This document shows positions 1 to 9,500 of a stretch of DNA of 22,630 bases, one piece after another. The first letter of the stretch is position 1. Every line of letters begins with the position of its first letter. Made by a program: the position numbers and the translations under genes. The stretch covers positions 1-22,630 of the IMG/VR virus record IMGVR_UViG_3300009154_000301. The stretch is one strand, 5' to 3'. The notes beneath the pieces were generated by a model. The model saw only the letters and a list, made by a program, of their open reading frames with translations. It was not told the origin of the DNA and did not search any database. Origin of the DNA: a virus.

Positions 1-123
1 AACTCATTAAAAAACGCAGGCAAACCAAAAAGAACTAGTATTGGTCGTGGATTTCATAGCAAATCTATGATGAATAAACATAAAAGAAGAAGTTATAAGG
101 CTTATAGAGGCCAAGGAAGATAA
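1..123 (+). CDS. C-terminal end of an upstream phage protein (5' truncated by the window)
   Basis: Frame 1 is open from the first base to a TAA at 121-123 and encodes about 40 residues. This is the end of a gene that starts before the window. The tail is very basic, with many Lys and Arg, and finishes in a Lys/Arg/Tyr-rich stretch ending Tyr-Arg-Gly-Gln-Gly-Arg. A short Lys/Arg-rich tail directly before gp25 is consistent with a small DNA-binding or virion protein, but the visible part is too short to name a family. It is on the same strand as the baseplate genes, and a late promoter and gp25 follow after about 60 bases. The body of the protein is not visible, so function is left open. Confidence 0.6.
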   Translation, partial: NSLKNAGKPKRTSIGRGFHSKSMMNKHKRRSYKAYRGQGR

Positions 124-168
124 TCTTTACAATTATTCTAGTATTTCTAAATCATTTTCATAAATTCG

Positions 169-176
169 TATAAATA
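169..176 (+). promoter_or_regulatory. T4-type late promoter in front of gp25
   Basis: An exact TATAAATA, the late-promoter element recognised by gp55-type sigma factors in T4-like phages, lies 8 bases before the gp25 ATG and outside any gene. It would drive the gp25 - gp6 - gp7-position run, whose junctions are only 1-2 bases long and contain no further promoter. If transcription starts about 6 bases after the element, as in T4, the mRNA leader is only about 3 bases. Confidence 0.7.
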
Positions 177-184
177 TTAGAGTT

Positions 185-619
185 ATGGCAAATTACGATT
201 CAGGTTCTACAACTAAATTAAACAATAGTAATCGTGCTACAGTTAGATATAGTGATTTAGATTTAGATTTTGGACGTAATCCTGTAACAAATGATGTTAA
301 TGAATTAACTAATGTTGAGGCTGTAAAAAGATCAGTTAGAAATCTGATTAATACAACACACTTTGATAGGCCTTTTCATCCAGAAATTGGTGGAGATGTT
401 AGAACATTATTATTTGAACCAATGACACCATTAACAGCATTAAATCTACAAAGAAAAGTAGAAGAGGTGTTGGTAAATTTTGAACCAAGGATTAGTTTAG
501 TTCAAGTAGCTGCAAATCCTAATCCTGACGCAAACTCTTATGATTTGTCTATTTATTTTTATGTTATAGGCACAACTGAGTTGGTTCAAGTACAAACATT
601 TTTAGAAAGACTAAGATAA
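185..619 (+). CDS. 25: Baseplate wedge protein gp25 (GPW/gp25 family)
   Basis: This 144-residue protein matches the gp25/GPW lysozyme-like baseplate family in size (T4 gp25 is 132 residues) and motifs. An N-terminal DLDLDFG segment (25-30) leads into a region with VKRSVRNLI (48-55) and the segment FHPEIGG (64-70), followed by LLFEP. The family signature Glu-Pro-Arg is at 100-102 (NFEPRISL). In T4, gp25 sits in the inner wedge core with gp6 and gp53 and is part of the sheath-initiating machinery conserved in contractile systems. The gene is followed by gp6 after a single base, which suggests coupled translation. There is no good Shine-Dalgarno site, since the promoter itself occupies the expected place. 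The ATG at 185 is preferred because the usual short N-terminal extension before the conserved region follows it. Confidence 0.93.
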   Translation: MANYDSGSTTKLNNSNRATVRYSDLDLDFGRNPVTNDVNELTNVEAVKRSVRNLINTTHFDRPFHPEIGGDVRTLLFEPMTPLTALNLQRKVEEVLVNFEPRISLVQVAANPNPDANSYDLSIYFYVIGTTELVQVQTFLERLR

Positions 620-620
620 T

Positions 621-2507
621 ATGGCAAGTAACAAATTAACAGTATCAGATTTTGATTTTGATAATATAAAATCCAATTTAAAAACATTTTTACAAAGTCA
701 AACAGAATTTCAAGATTATAATTTTGAAGGTTCGGGTTTTGCTATTCTTTTAGATATACTAGCATACAATACACACTATCTTGGTTTTAACGCCAACATG
801 TTAACAAATGAAATGTATTTGGATAGTGCTGATATACGACAAAATATTGTTTCGTTGGCAAAAATGTTAGGTTATACTCCAAGTTCTGTTACTGCGCCTA
901 TAGCAAATCTTTCAATAACGGTAAATACTGGTAATAATGAGCCTGCAACAGTAACAATGTTAAAAGGAACAGCATTTACAACTTCAATTAATGGAACAAC
1001 TTATCAATATATTACAAATCAAGATTATACAATTTCTCCTGTTAATGGTGTTTATAATTTTTCATCAGTAGATGTTTATGAAGGAACATTAGTTACTTAC
1101 AGATATACTGTTGATGTAAATGACCCAGATCAAAAATTTATTATACCAAGTAATATGACCGATATTAATAATACTTTGACAGTTACAGTTCAAAATAGTG
1201 CTACAGATACAACACAAACTGTTTACAATTTATTAGATGTTGCCGTTCCATCTTATGGTACTAGTTTTACGGTAAATAATACTTCACCAGTTTATTTGTT
1301 ACAAGAAGTTGAAAATGGAAATTTTCAAGTATATTTTGGAGATGATATTATTGGTAAAAAATTAAGTGATGGTAATATTGTTATACTTCAATATATTGTA
1401 ACTAATGCAGACGCATCTAATGGAGCATCTAGTTTTAATTTGTCAACTACAATTGATGGATACTCTAATGTTACTATTGCAACAAATTCAATATCTCAAG
1501 GAGGTTCACCAGCTGAAACAAAAGAATCAATTAGATTTAACGCTCCTTTATCTTATGCAGCTCAAAATCGTGCAGTAACAACATCAGATTATGAAGTATT
1601 AGTTCGTCAATTATATCCAAATGCAAAGGCAGTAAGCGCATGGGGCGGAGAAAATAATGAATCTCCAGTTTATGGTACGGTAAATATTGCTGTGGTTCCT
1701 TATTCAGGAACTTCATTAACAACTTCAACAAAACAATATATTGTAAATTTATTAAAACCTTATAATATTGCTTCTATAAAACCTGTAATTTTGGATGCTG
1801 AAGTTACAACAATATTAATTACGAGTGATATTAAATATAACTCACGATTGACTTCAAATACATCAGATACTATTAAAACAAATATTATTAATAACATTTC
1901 AAATTATAATTCCAATACTTTACAAGTATTTGATGGCATCTTTAGATATTCAAAACTAGTAACTTTAATTGATAGTACAGACACTAGCATTACTTCAAAC
2001 ATAACTACAATAAAAATAAAAAAATCTTTTACTCCAATATTATCTACAAAAGAACAATACAACATTTATTTTAGAAATTCTTTATATAATCCTGTATCTG
2101 GTTATAATGCTTCACAAGGCGGTATTTTATCTTCTAGTGGTTTTAAAATTAATGGCGATACAACAAATGTTTATTACTTAGATGATGATGGTGCAGGCAA
2201 TGTTAGAAGATATTATTTAAATGGTTCTACAAGAGTTTATTCAGCAATTTCTCAAGGAACAATTAATTATTCAACAGGCCAAATTATTTTAAATTCTTTA
2301 AATATTACTCAAATAGAAAATATTGGAGGTAATAATTCTAGCGTTATTGAATTAACTGTTGTTCCTAATTCAAACGATATCGTTCCAGTAAGAGACCAAA
2401 TATTAAATATTGATTTGATTAATTCTTTTTTCACTGTTGAAGTAGATACTTACGCTTCAGGTTCATCTGACGCAGGAATAGGTTATACAACAGCATCAAG
2501 TAGATAA
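621..2507 (+). CDS. 6: Baseplate wedge protein gp6 (baseplate J-like)
   Basis: At 628 residues this is close to T4 gp6 (660). The N-terminal 100 residues carry the gp6 pattern of marine T4-like phages: a segment of the type FDFDNIKSNLKTFL, then a Leu-Asp-Ile-Leu-Ala-Tyr-Asn-Thr-His-Tyr motif near 45-54, then NEMYLDSADIRQNIVSLAKMLGY (around 64-86). The central region has baseplate J-like features: ETKESIRFNAP followed by RAVTTSDYEVLVRQLYP (around 300-334). In the virion, gp6 dimers form the ring that links the six wedges around the hub and contact gp25 and gp53. The gene starts 1 base after gp25 and ends 2 bases before the next start codon, so the three genes appear to be one translational unit. 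Confidence 0.92.
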   Translation: MASNKLTVSDFDFDNIKSNLKTFLQSQTEFQDYNFEGSGFAILLDILAYNTHYLGFNANMLTNEMYLDSADIRQNIVSLAKMLGYTPSSVTAPIANLSITVNTGNNEPATVTMLKGTAFTTSINGTTYQYITNQDYTISPVNGVYNFSSVDVYEGTLVTYRYTVDVNDPDQKFIIPSNMTDINNTLTVTVQNSATDTTQTVYNLLDVAVPSYGTSFTVNNTSPVYLLQEVENGNFQVYFGDDIIGKKLSDGNIVILQYIVTNADASNGASSFNLSTTIDGYSNVTIATNSISQGGSPAETKESIRFNAPLSYAAQNRAVTTSDYEVLVRQLYPNAKAVSAWGGENNESPVYGTVNIAVVPYSGTSLTTSTKQYIVNLLKPYNIASIKPVILDAEVTTILITSDIKYNSRLTSNTSDTIKTNIINNISNYNSNTLQVFDGIFRYSKLVTLIDSTDTSITSNITTIKIKKSFTPILSTKEQYNIYFRNSLYNPVSGYNASQGGILSSSGFKINGDTTNVYYLDDDGAGNVRRYYLNGSTRVYSAISQGTINYSTGQIILNSLNITQIENIGGNNSSVIELTVVPNSNDIVPVRDQILNIDLINSFFTVEVDTYASGSSDAGIGYTTASSR

Positions 2508-2509
2508 TA

Positions 2510-5074
2510 ATGTCTAAATTCAATAACAAGATTTCTAATCTTATAAACTCTCAGGTTCCAGAGTTTGTTTTAGAAGATCACCCAAAGTTTATAGAGTTTT
2601 TAAAAGCATATTATGCTTTTATGGAATCTGCTGAATTAAATGTTACAAGCGTAGAAACAACTGATGGTTTACAATTAGAATCAGAAACAAATCAAACAAA
2701 TGAATTATTGTTAGATGCAACAAAAATTGCTACAGATAGAACATCATTAGATGTAAATAGTAAAGTATTACTAGAAAGTTCTTTTTATGGTAAGTTTACA
2801 CGAGGAGAAATAGTAACAGGTCAAACATCAAAAGCAATAGCAACTGTTTTAACTGAAGATTTAATTAACGACCGTTTATTCATATCTGCTCAAGATAAAT
2901 TTATTATAGGAGAAACTATAGTAGGTTCTTCTTCAAACGCAAGTGCTATTGTAAATAATTATAAACCAAATCCTGTTGAAAATATACAAGACTTATTAAA
3001 TTTTAGAGACGCTGATAAAGTTATAGATAATTTTTTAACTCATTTTAAATTTGAGTTTTTGAATACATTACCTGATATTTTAGCATCAGGATTAAATAAA
3101 AGAAATTTAATTAAAAATATAAAATATCTTTATGGTCTAAAAGGTACAAGAGAAGGTAACAATTTATTTTTTAGATTATTATTTAATGAAAGTGCTGAAA
3201 CAATATATCCTAGAGACCAAATTTTAAGAGTATCTGATGGTAAATGGACAACAAATACAATTATTAGAGTTATTGCAACTATAGGTGATACAGCAAATTT
3301 AATAGGCAGAACAATAACAGGAGAATCATCAGGCGCAACAGCAATTGTTGAAAATGTTTCTAAGTTTCAAATAGAAGAAGATGAAATATCTGAAATTATA
3401 TTAAATGTAAATTCTATAACTGGAAATTTTTTAACAGGAGAACAAATTATAGGAACTAAAACAAACACAGATGATTATTATATTAAAGCAAATATTACAG
3501 GATTACTAAACGTACCTGTAATTACAAATGGTGGAAGTTTATATAATGTAAATGATAATATTGTAATTAATGGAGGAGGTCAAGGAGCATTAATAAAAAT
3601 TGACGCAGTAGGTCATGGAGGAATTAGTTCATTTTTTATTGATAATCCAGGAACTGGTTACAAAATTGGCGATGATTTATTTTTTAATAATGCAAATACT
3701 AATGGTGGTGCGGCAGTTGCAAAAGTGCAAATCGTAAATGGCGGTTTATTAATAGAAGATTCTTTAGGTGATATTGTTTTAGAAGATGCAACAACTAAAG
3801 GCGACCCCTATACAGGAAATATTTTGGTTCAAGAATCAGCAACAGGCGCAGGTGATATTACAAAAATCAGATTAATTAATTCAGGAACAAATTATACTTC
3901 TTTGCCAACGGTTACCGTTACAAGTTCTACAGGAACAAATGCAACAATAAAAGCATATGGTAATACTATAGGAAGAGTTCAATCAATTAAAATTATAGAA
4001 TCAGGAAAAGGATATGAAAATTCTCCATCACCTACTTTAACTTTACCTTTAAATATTTTATTTACTCAACGTTCAGGAAATTTTGCTGTTGGAGAAAATA
4101 TTACAGGTTTGGCTTCTGATAATTTAACTATAGTTACAGCAAAAATAATTAATTTCAATTATAATACAAACATTATAAATCTTTCTAATGCAACAGGAAT
4201 TTTCGGTGTAGGAAATACAATTACGGGTTCATTAACAAATGCTACAGCAAAAGTTGAAATATTAGACCAAGCTACGGCTACAACTAATGTTACTTCTTTA
4301 TTAAATACTTCAGGTTCATATATTAATCAAGATGGTTGGTTAGATGAAAACAGTATGTTAATAGAAGATGATTTGATTTATCAAGATTTTTCATATATTA
4401 TAAAAGTAGGCAGAGCAATTAGAGATTGGAGAGATAGTTTTAAAAAGACTATGCACCCGGCAGGATTTTATATATCAAGCCAAGTTAGTATTAATTCACA
4501 AATTAATGCACGTTTAAGAAATGTCACAGGCGTAAATTCAGGTACTGAATATAATCCTATACAAGAAGTTATTAATTCTGGTATATTTGGTACAGTATTT
4601 GGAAGAAGATTAGGCACAACTGTCGATGGTACTTCATTAAATGCAACACCAAATGTTGGTGTAGTTCCTTTTGCTAAAGCAGGAACACATAAATTCTTTA
4701 CATCAAATACTAGAGATACTACTTTAAGAAGCAGTATTACTTTTAATTTCCAAAAAACGCCTTATTTAAATGTAAGAGGAACAAATAGTTTTTATGGTTA
4801 TGCAAACGCAGGACCTCGTATGAGAAATATAAATCGTTTTGCTTTTACAATGTTTAGTGGAAGTGGTCATCCTCAAAATTCGTTAGTAGGCAATGACCAT
4901 AACACTTCAACATACATTAACCCTATGTTAATCTCTAATTTTGAAGATTTTTCTATAATAGGAACAAAAAAGAACGGTACCGATGGTACAACTGTGGAAA
5001 TGGGAGATATTAGTAATGTTAATTTAAAAACTTATGTTGCTTTACCAACAGAAATAACTGTAAGTCAGCCATAA
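2510..5074 (+). CDS. Large baseplate/tail structural protein in the gp7 position
   Basis: This 854-residue protein sits between gp6 and gp8, where T4 has gp7, so a wedge-arm role is the best positional guess. Sequence alone does not prove gp7 homology. The first 40 residues (ISNLINSQVPEFV, then DHPKFIEFLKAYYAFME) are a motif common near the start of marine myovirus baseplate proteins. Residues 155-235 form a conserved-looking core (DLLNFRDADKVID..., NLIKNIKYLYGLKGT, FFRLLFNE). Six degenerate copies of a short module of the type F-x-x-G-E-x-I-x-G-x-x-S-x-A-x-A-x-V lie at about 96-113, 131-148, 264-280, 307-325, 525-545 and 565-582. Glycine-rich GGxGY/VGD stretches fill 340-510. A W-R-D-S-F-K-K-T-M-H-P-A-G-F motif is at 640-653. 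A gp53-type or gp7-type assignment needs a profile search. Confidence 0.75.
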   Translation: MSKFNNKISNLINSQVPEFVLEDHPKFIEFLKAYYAFMESAELNVTSVETTDGLQLESETNQTNELLLDATKIATDRTSLDVNSKVLLESSFYGKFTRGEIVTGQTSKAIATVLTEDLINDRLFISAQDKFIIGETIVGSSSNASAIVNNYKPNPVENIQDLLNFRDADKVIDNFLTHFKFEFLNTLPDILASGLNKRNLIKNIKYLYGLKGTREGNNLFFRLLFNESAETIYPRDQILRVSDGKWTTNTIIRVIATIGDTANLIGRTITGESSGATAIVENVSKFQIEEDEISEIILNVNSITGNFLTGEQIIGTKTNTDDYYIKANITGLLNVPVITNGGSLYNVNDNIVINGGGQGALIKIDAVGHGGISSFFIDNPGTGYKIGDDLFFNNANTNGGAAVAKVQIVNGGLLIEDSLGDIVLEDATTKGDPYTGNILVQESATGAGDITKIRLINSGTNYTSLPTVTVTSSTGTNATIKAYGNTIGRVQSIKIIESGKGYENSPSPTLTLPLNILFTQRSGNFAVGENITGLASDNLTIVTAKIINFNYNTNIINLSNATGIFGVGNTITGSLTNATAKVEILDQATATTNVTSLLNTSGSYINQDGWLDENSMLIEDDLIYQDFSYIIKVGRAIRDWRDSFKKTMHPAGFYISSQVSINSQINARLRNVTGVNSGTEYNPIQEVINSGIFGTVFGRRLGTTVDGTSLNATPNVGVVPFAKAGTHKFFTSNTRDTTLRSSITFNFQKTPYLNVRGTNSFYGYANAGPRMRNINRFAFTMFSGSGHPQNSLVGNDHNTSTYINPMLISNFEDFSIIGTKKNGTDGTTVEMGDISNVNLKTYVALPTEITVSQP

Positions 5075-5089
5075 GATGCAATTATCGTG

Positions 5090-5103
5090 TATAAATATAA
5101 ATA
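5090..5103 (+). promoter_or_regulatory. Tandem overlapping late promoter elements before gp8
   Basis: Two TATAAATA elements (5090-5097 and 5096-5103) share two bases in the 47-base gap before gp8. A Shine-Dalgarno-like AAGGAA follows at 5111-5116, and the ATG is at 5122. Either element leaves a short leader that keeps the ribosome site. The pair would let gp8 and the DUF4815 gene be transcribed separately from gp25-gp6. Confidence 0.7.
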
Positions 5104-5121
5104 GAAATTTAAGGAAATAAC

Positions 5122-6579
5122 ATGCCAGCAATTATAACAAACAAATTTAGAGTAATCAATAGTCAAAATTTTTACAATTCATTTACGGGTAATTATTATT
5201 ATCTAGGTGTTGGTCGACCAGAGGCATGGGCAACATCTACAAGAGGTGATGCAAGAACTGTAAACGAAGGAACAGATTCTTCTCCTATATTGCCAGCTGA
5301 TTCATTACAATCACAACTTTATACTTACAATGATTTATTAGCCGTTAAACGAGTTACAAGTTCAAATGTTTCTTATGTTGTACCTAGAATTAATTGGGTT
5401 ACAGGAACTGTTTATGATTATTACAGACATGATTATGGTGATTATATTACAGGCACAACAACTCCATTAACATCAACAAGTGGTGCTTCAAATCTATTTG
5501 ATGCAAATTTTTATGTTATAAGTTCTTCGAACAATGTTTATAAATGTTTAGATAATAATGGTGGTACAGCTTCTACAATTGAACCAACCGGAACATCAAC
5601 AACTATTTCAACTACAGGTGATGGTTACAAGTGGAAATATATGTACACGCTATCAGCCTCACAACAAATTAATTTTCTATCTACAGATTTTATGGCAGTT
5701 TCTACAGATGGAACTGTATCAGCAGCAGCAGTTAATGGTGGCATTCATATAGTAAAAATTAAAACACCAGGAGCTGGTGGAACAAACGGAACTTATACAG
5801 GAATTCCTATTAGAGGAGATGGTTCTTCAGCTACAGTTACAATTACAGTTTCAACAGGCATAGTTTCAAATGTTACTGTTACAAATCCAGGTTCAGGTTA
5901 CAGTTACGGATATATTAAAGTGTCTGATATAGTTTCAGCAGGCGCTACAGGTCTATCAGGAACAGAATTAGATGTTATAATTGAACCACAAGGCGGTCAT
6001 GGTTATAATGCTGTTGAAGAATTGGGTGGCTTTTTTGTAATGTTAAATGTAAATTTACAAGGTGCTGAAACAGCAAATAGTGGTGATTTTGATGTTAATG
6101 CTTCATTTAGAAAAACTTTATTAATACAAAATCCTTATTCAAATGGTTCTCCAGCAACTTCTTCAACTCTTAGAGGAACAAAAGCAGTTTTATTAAATTC
6201 AACACCTACACCAGGAACTTTTCAAATTGGTGAAAATATTACTCAATCAACCACTGGTGCTACAGGTATAGTGGTAGATTGGGATGCAACAAATAAAATA
6301 TTATATTATGTACAAACTAGATTTACAAATCAAGGTATAGATAGTAATGGAAATAAAACATCACTTTCAGGTCTTAATATAATTACAGGTGGAACTTCAG
6401 GTGCAACAGGCACTCCTATAGCAACAACTGCAACAGTAAACAATGTTTCATTCACGAGTGGTTATTCTGCACCAGAAATTGATGCACATTCAGGTAATGT
6501 TATTTACATAGAGAATCGTTCACCAATAAAAAGAGCTTCAGACCAGACAGAAAATATTAAGTTAATAGTGGAGTTTTAA
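5122..6579 (+). CDS. 8: Baseplate wedge protein gp8
   Basis: The 485-residue product has the gp8 pattern of marine T4-like phages. The start reads MPAIITNKFRVINSQNFYNS. It is followed by a Y-L-G-V-G-R-P-E-A-W segment (27-36), then NWVTGTVYDYYRHDY (91-105), then FYVISSSNNVYKCLDNNGG (130-148) and DGYKWKYMYTLS (168-179). The end (about 453-485) has IYIENRSPIKRASDQTENIK, a closing motif shared by gp8-like baseplate proteins. It is longer than T4 gp8 (334 residues), partly because of a central glycine-rich insert and a module of the type FQIGENITQSTTGATGIV at 367-384, related to modules in the preceding gene. In T4, gp8 dimers tie gp7, gp10 and gp6 together in the wedge. The start is supported by AAGGAA 6 bases upstream of the ATG and by the late promoters before it. 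Confidence 0.88.
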   Translation: MPAIITNKFRVINSQNFYNSFTGNYYYLGVGRPEAWATSTRGDARTVNEGTDSSPILPADSLQSQLYTYNDLLAVKRVTSSNVSYVVPRINWVTGTVYDYYRHDYGDYITGTTTPLTSTSGASNLFDANFYVISSSNNVYKCLDNNGGTASTIEPTGTSTTISTTGDGYKWKYMYTLSASQQINFLSTDFMAVSTDGTVSAAAVNGGIHIVKIKTPGAGGTNGTYTGIPIRGDGSSATVTITVSTGIVSNVTVTNPGSGYSYGYIKVSDIVSAGATGLSGTELDVIIEPQGGHGYNAVEELGGFFVMLNVNLQGAETANSGDFDVNASFRKTLLIQNPYSNGSPATSSTLRGTKAVLLNSTPTPGTFQIGENITQSTTGATGIVVDWDATNKILYYVQTRFTNQGIDSNGNKTSLSGLNIITGGTSGATGTPIATTATVNNVSFTSGYSAPEIDAHSGNVIYIENRSPIKRASDQTENIKLIVEF

Positions 6580-6585
6580 GGTATC

Positions 6586-9500
6586 ATGCCAAGTCCAACA
6601 GACTTTAATTTAAAGCCATATTATGACGATTATGATCCTGAAAAAAAGTTTCATAGGATTCTTTTTAGACCTTCGTATGCGGTTCAAGCTAGAGAATTAA
6701 CACAATCTCAATCAATACTTCAAAATCAAATAGAACGTTTATCAGACCATTTATTTGATAAAGGTGCCATGATTATTCCTGGAGATATTTCTTTTGATTT
6801 AAATTATTCTGCTGTAAAACTTACTTCAAAATCTTATTCATCAATTTCAGATTATATTGGTAAAAAATTAACAGGGTTAACATCAGGAGTTGTTGCTACG
6901 TGTGTTAACGCTATTGCAACTACTGGAACTGACCCTGATACTTTATATGTAAAATATACACAAGCGGGAACAAATAACAGTTCTACTACTTTTACATCAG
7001 GCGAAACAATTAATGCTACAGCAATAGGAGGAGGTCCTACACTTGCAACGGCCATTGTTAATTCAACAGCAATTGGTTCTTCGGCTAACATAAATGCTGG
7101 TGTTTATTATATAAATGGTTTTCAAGTTTCTGTAACTCAACAAACAATCATATTAGACAAATATACAAATACACCAAGTTATAGAGTTGGTTTACAAATT
7201 GTTGAAAGTTTTGTAACGCCAAATGATGACGCTTCTTTAAATGATAATGCACAAGGTTCTTCAAACGTAAATGCGCCAGGAGCGCACAGATTTAAAATAG
7301 ATTTAATATTATCTAAATTGAGTTTAACATCCACAAATGACCAAAACTTTGTAGAACTATTAAGATTAAATAATGGTATTCGTTCTAATCAAGTTACTTC
7401 TACAGCATATAATGTATTAGAAGATACTTTGGCAAGAAGAACTTATGACCAAGCTGGCGACTATACAGTTTCTGATTTTAAAATAGATATGAGAGAAAAT
7501 CTTTTATCAGGAAATAATAGAGGTATCTATGCTGATGGTGATGCAACTAAACTTGCAGCAGGTATATCACCAGGTAAAGCATACGTTAAAGGTTATGAAA
7601 TTCAAAAACTTGCAACATCTTATGTTAATTTAGATAAAGCAAGAGACTATTCAACATCAAATAATTATAAAACAAATTTTAATTTACAAAACTATGTAAA
7701 TGTTACTAACGTTTATGGTTCACCTGATATTACTTCTGTTTCTGGTGAGGTATCACCTTATAAAGATGTGCAATTATTCGATACACCAACAAATTCAAGA
7801 GGTACTGCTAAATCAACTGTTGGTGTAACTGTACCACAAATTGGTAGAGCAAAATCAAAAGGTTTTGAATATAATTATGGTTCTTCAGCATCTGGCATAT
7901 TTTCAAGTTCAGGATTAACAACTTCAGTCTTTAAACATTATCTATTTGATATAGAAATGTTTACTCATCTTAATATTTTAACTGCACAAGCATTTACAAG
8001 TGGAGAAAAAGTAACAGGTGGCACTTCAAGTGCTTTTGGTTACGTTCAATCCATATCTGCTACAAAATCAGCAGCAGTTTCAAGTATTTCAGTTGCAAGT
8101 CCTGGAGTTGTAACATTAAACGCACATTCATTTTTAGAAGGCCAACAAATTACATTAACAGGTGGAACATATTCAGTTAATTCTGCTGCTGTTTCTTCAC
8201 CTACTGTTTATACTGTTAAAAATCCTTCAACAAACACATTTGAATTATGGGATTCTACAGGAATTAATTCTATAAATGTAACAGCATTTAGTTCTGGACC
8301 AACTGCAACTCATGGTGTTGTAGTATTAAATGATATAACAGGAACATTTATTTCTGGTGAAACAATTACAGGCGCAACTTCAAGTAACACTGCCATTATT
8401 CAACAAGATAGATATGGATTTTTAGGTGCTGATGCAAAAGATTTTACGGAAACTAGACAAATTTCTATGTCAGGTTCTCCAACTTATACAGCTGACACTT
8501 CAATAGATTCTGTTTATGGTGATAATTATCAAATATATGGTCAATTATCAGTTGCAAATAATGGTGGTGCAACTTCTGCTACAGCAGTTCAAGGTTTTGG
8601 TACACTGTTTACACAAGAATTGAGAATAGGTGATACTATTACTTTTACAACAGATGCAGGTTCTTTAATAACAAGAACAATTCATGCAATTTATTCAGAC
8701 ACATCTTTAACTTTAAACACCGCTGTGGGTGCATCAGATGTATCAACAAAAACTACTGCAATTAGAAAAAGACCTAAAATTCAAGGTTCAAATTTAAATA
8801 CTTCAATATTTAAATTACCTTACAACAGAATTAAAACACTAAAAACAACTCTTAATAGTGGCTTATCAAATACAAGTTTTTATGTAAGAAGAAATTTTAC
8901 CGCAACATTATCTAACGGTTCGGCTACTATAACAGCAGGAACAAATGAACAATTTGTTGGATTATCAGATAGTGATTATACAGTATCTGTAATGGTTGCA
9001 AATTCAGGTTCAACTACAGCAGGAAACGTTTTAAGTTTAGATGGTAACAATCCTCAATCTACACCTATTTTCACATTAAGTGGTTCGCCTGTAGGTTCAG
9101 CTTTAACATTAAATTTTGGAACAGCATATTCAAATGCAAAAATTAAAATACTTGCTACATTATCGGTTAATGTTGCAAATGCAAAAACAAAAACATTAAA
9201 TACAGGAACACAAGTTTCAATTTCAAACCAATCTATTATACAATCAGGTATTATTGGTTTAAGTAAAGCTGACATTTATCAATTAAGCAATGTTTACATG
9301 TCTCCAAATTTTAGTACGCCTGCTACGACAAGTCATACGGATATTACTTCAAGATTTACTTTAGATAATGGACAAAGAGATAATTATTATGACATAGGTA
9401 GATTGGTATTAAATTCTGGCGAATTAAAACCAACAGGGCAATTATTGGTTGTTTTCAGTTATTTTTCTCACGGTTCAGGAGATTTCTTTTCAGTAGATTC

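Noticed and set aside
6852-7091. Minus-strand 79-codon frame, and similar ones at 9054-9275 and 1537-1731
   Set aside because: Antisense shadows within strongly supported gp6 and DUF4815 genes, with composition expected from reading Thr/Ser codons backwards.
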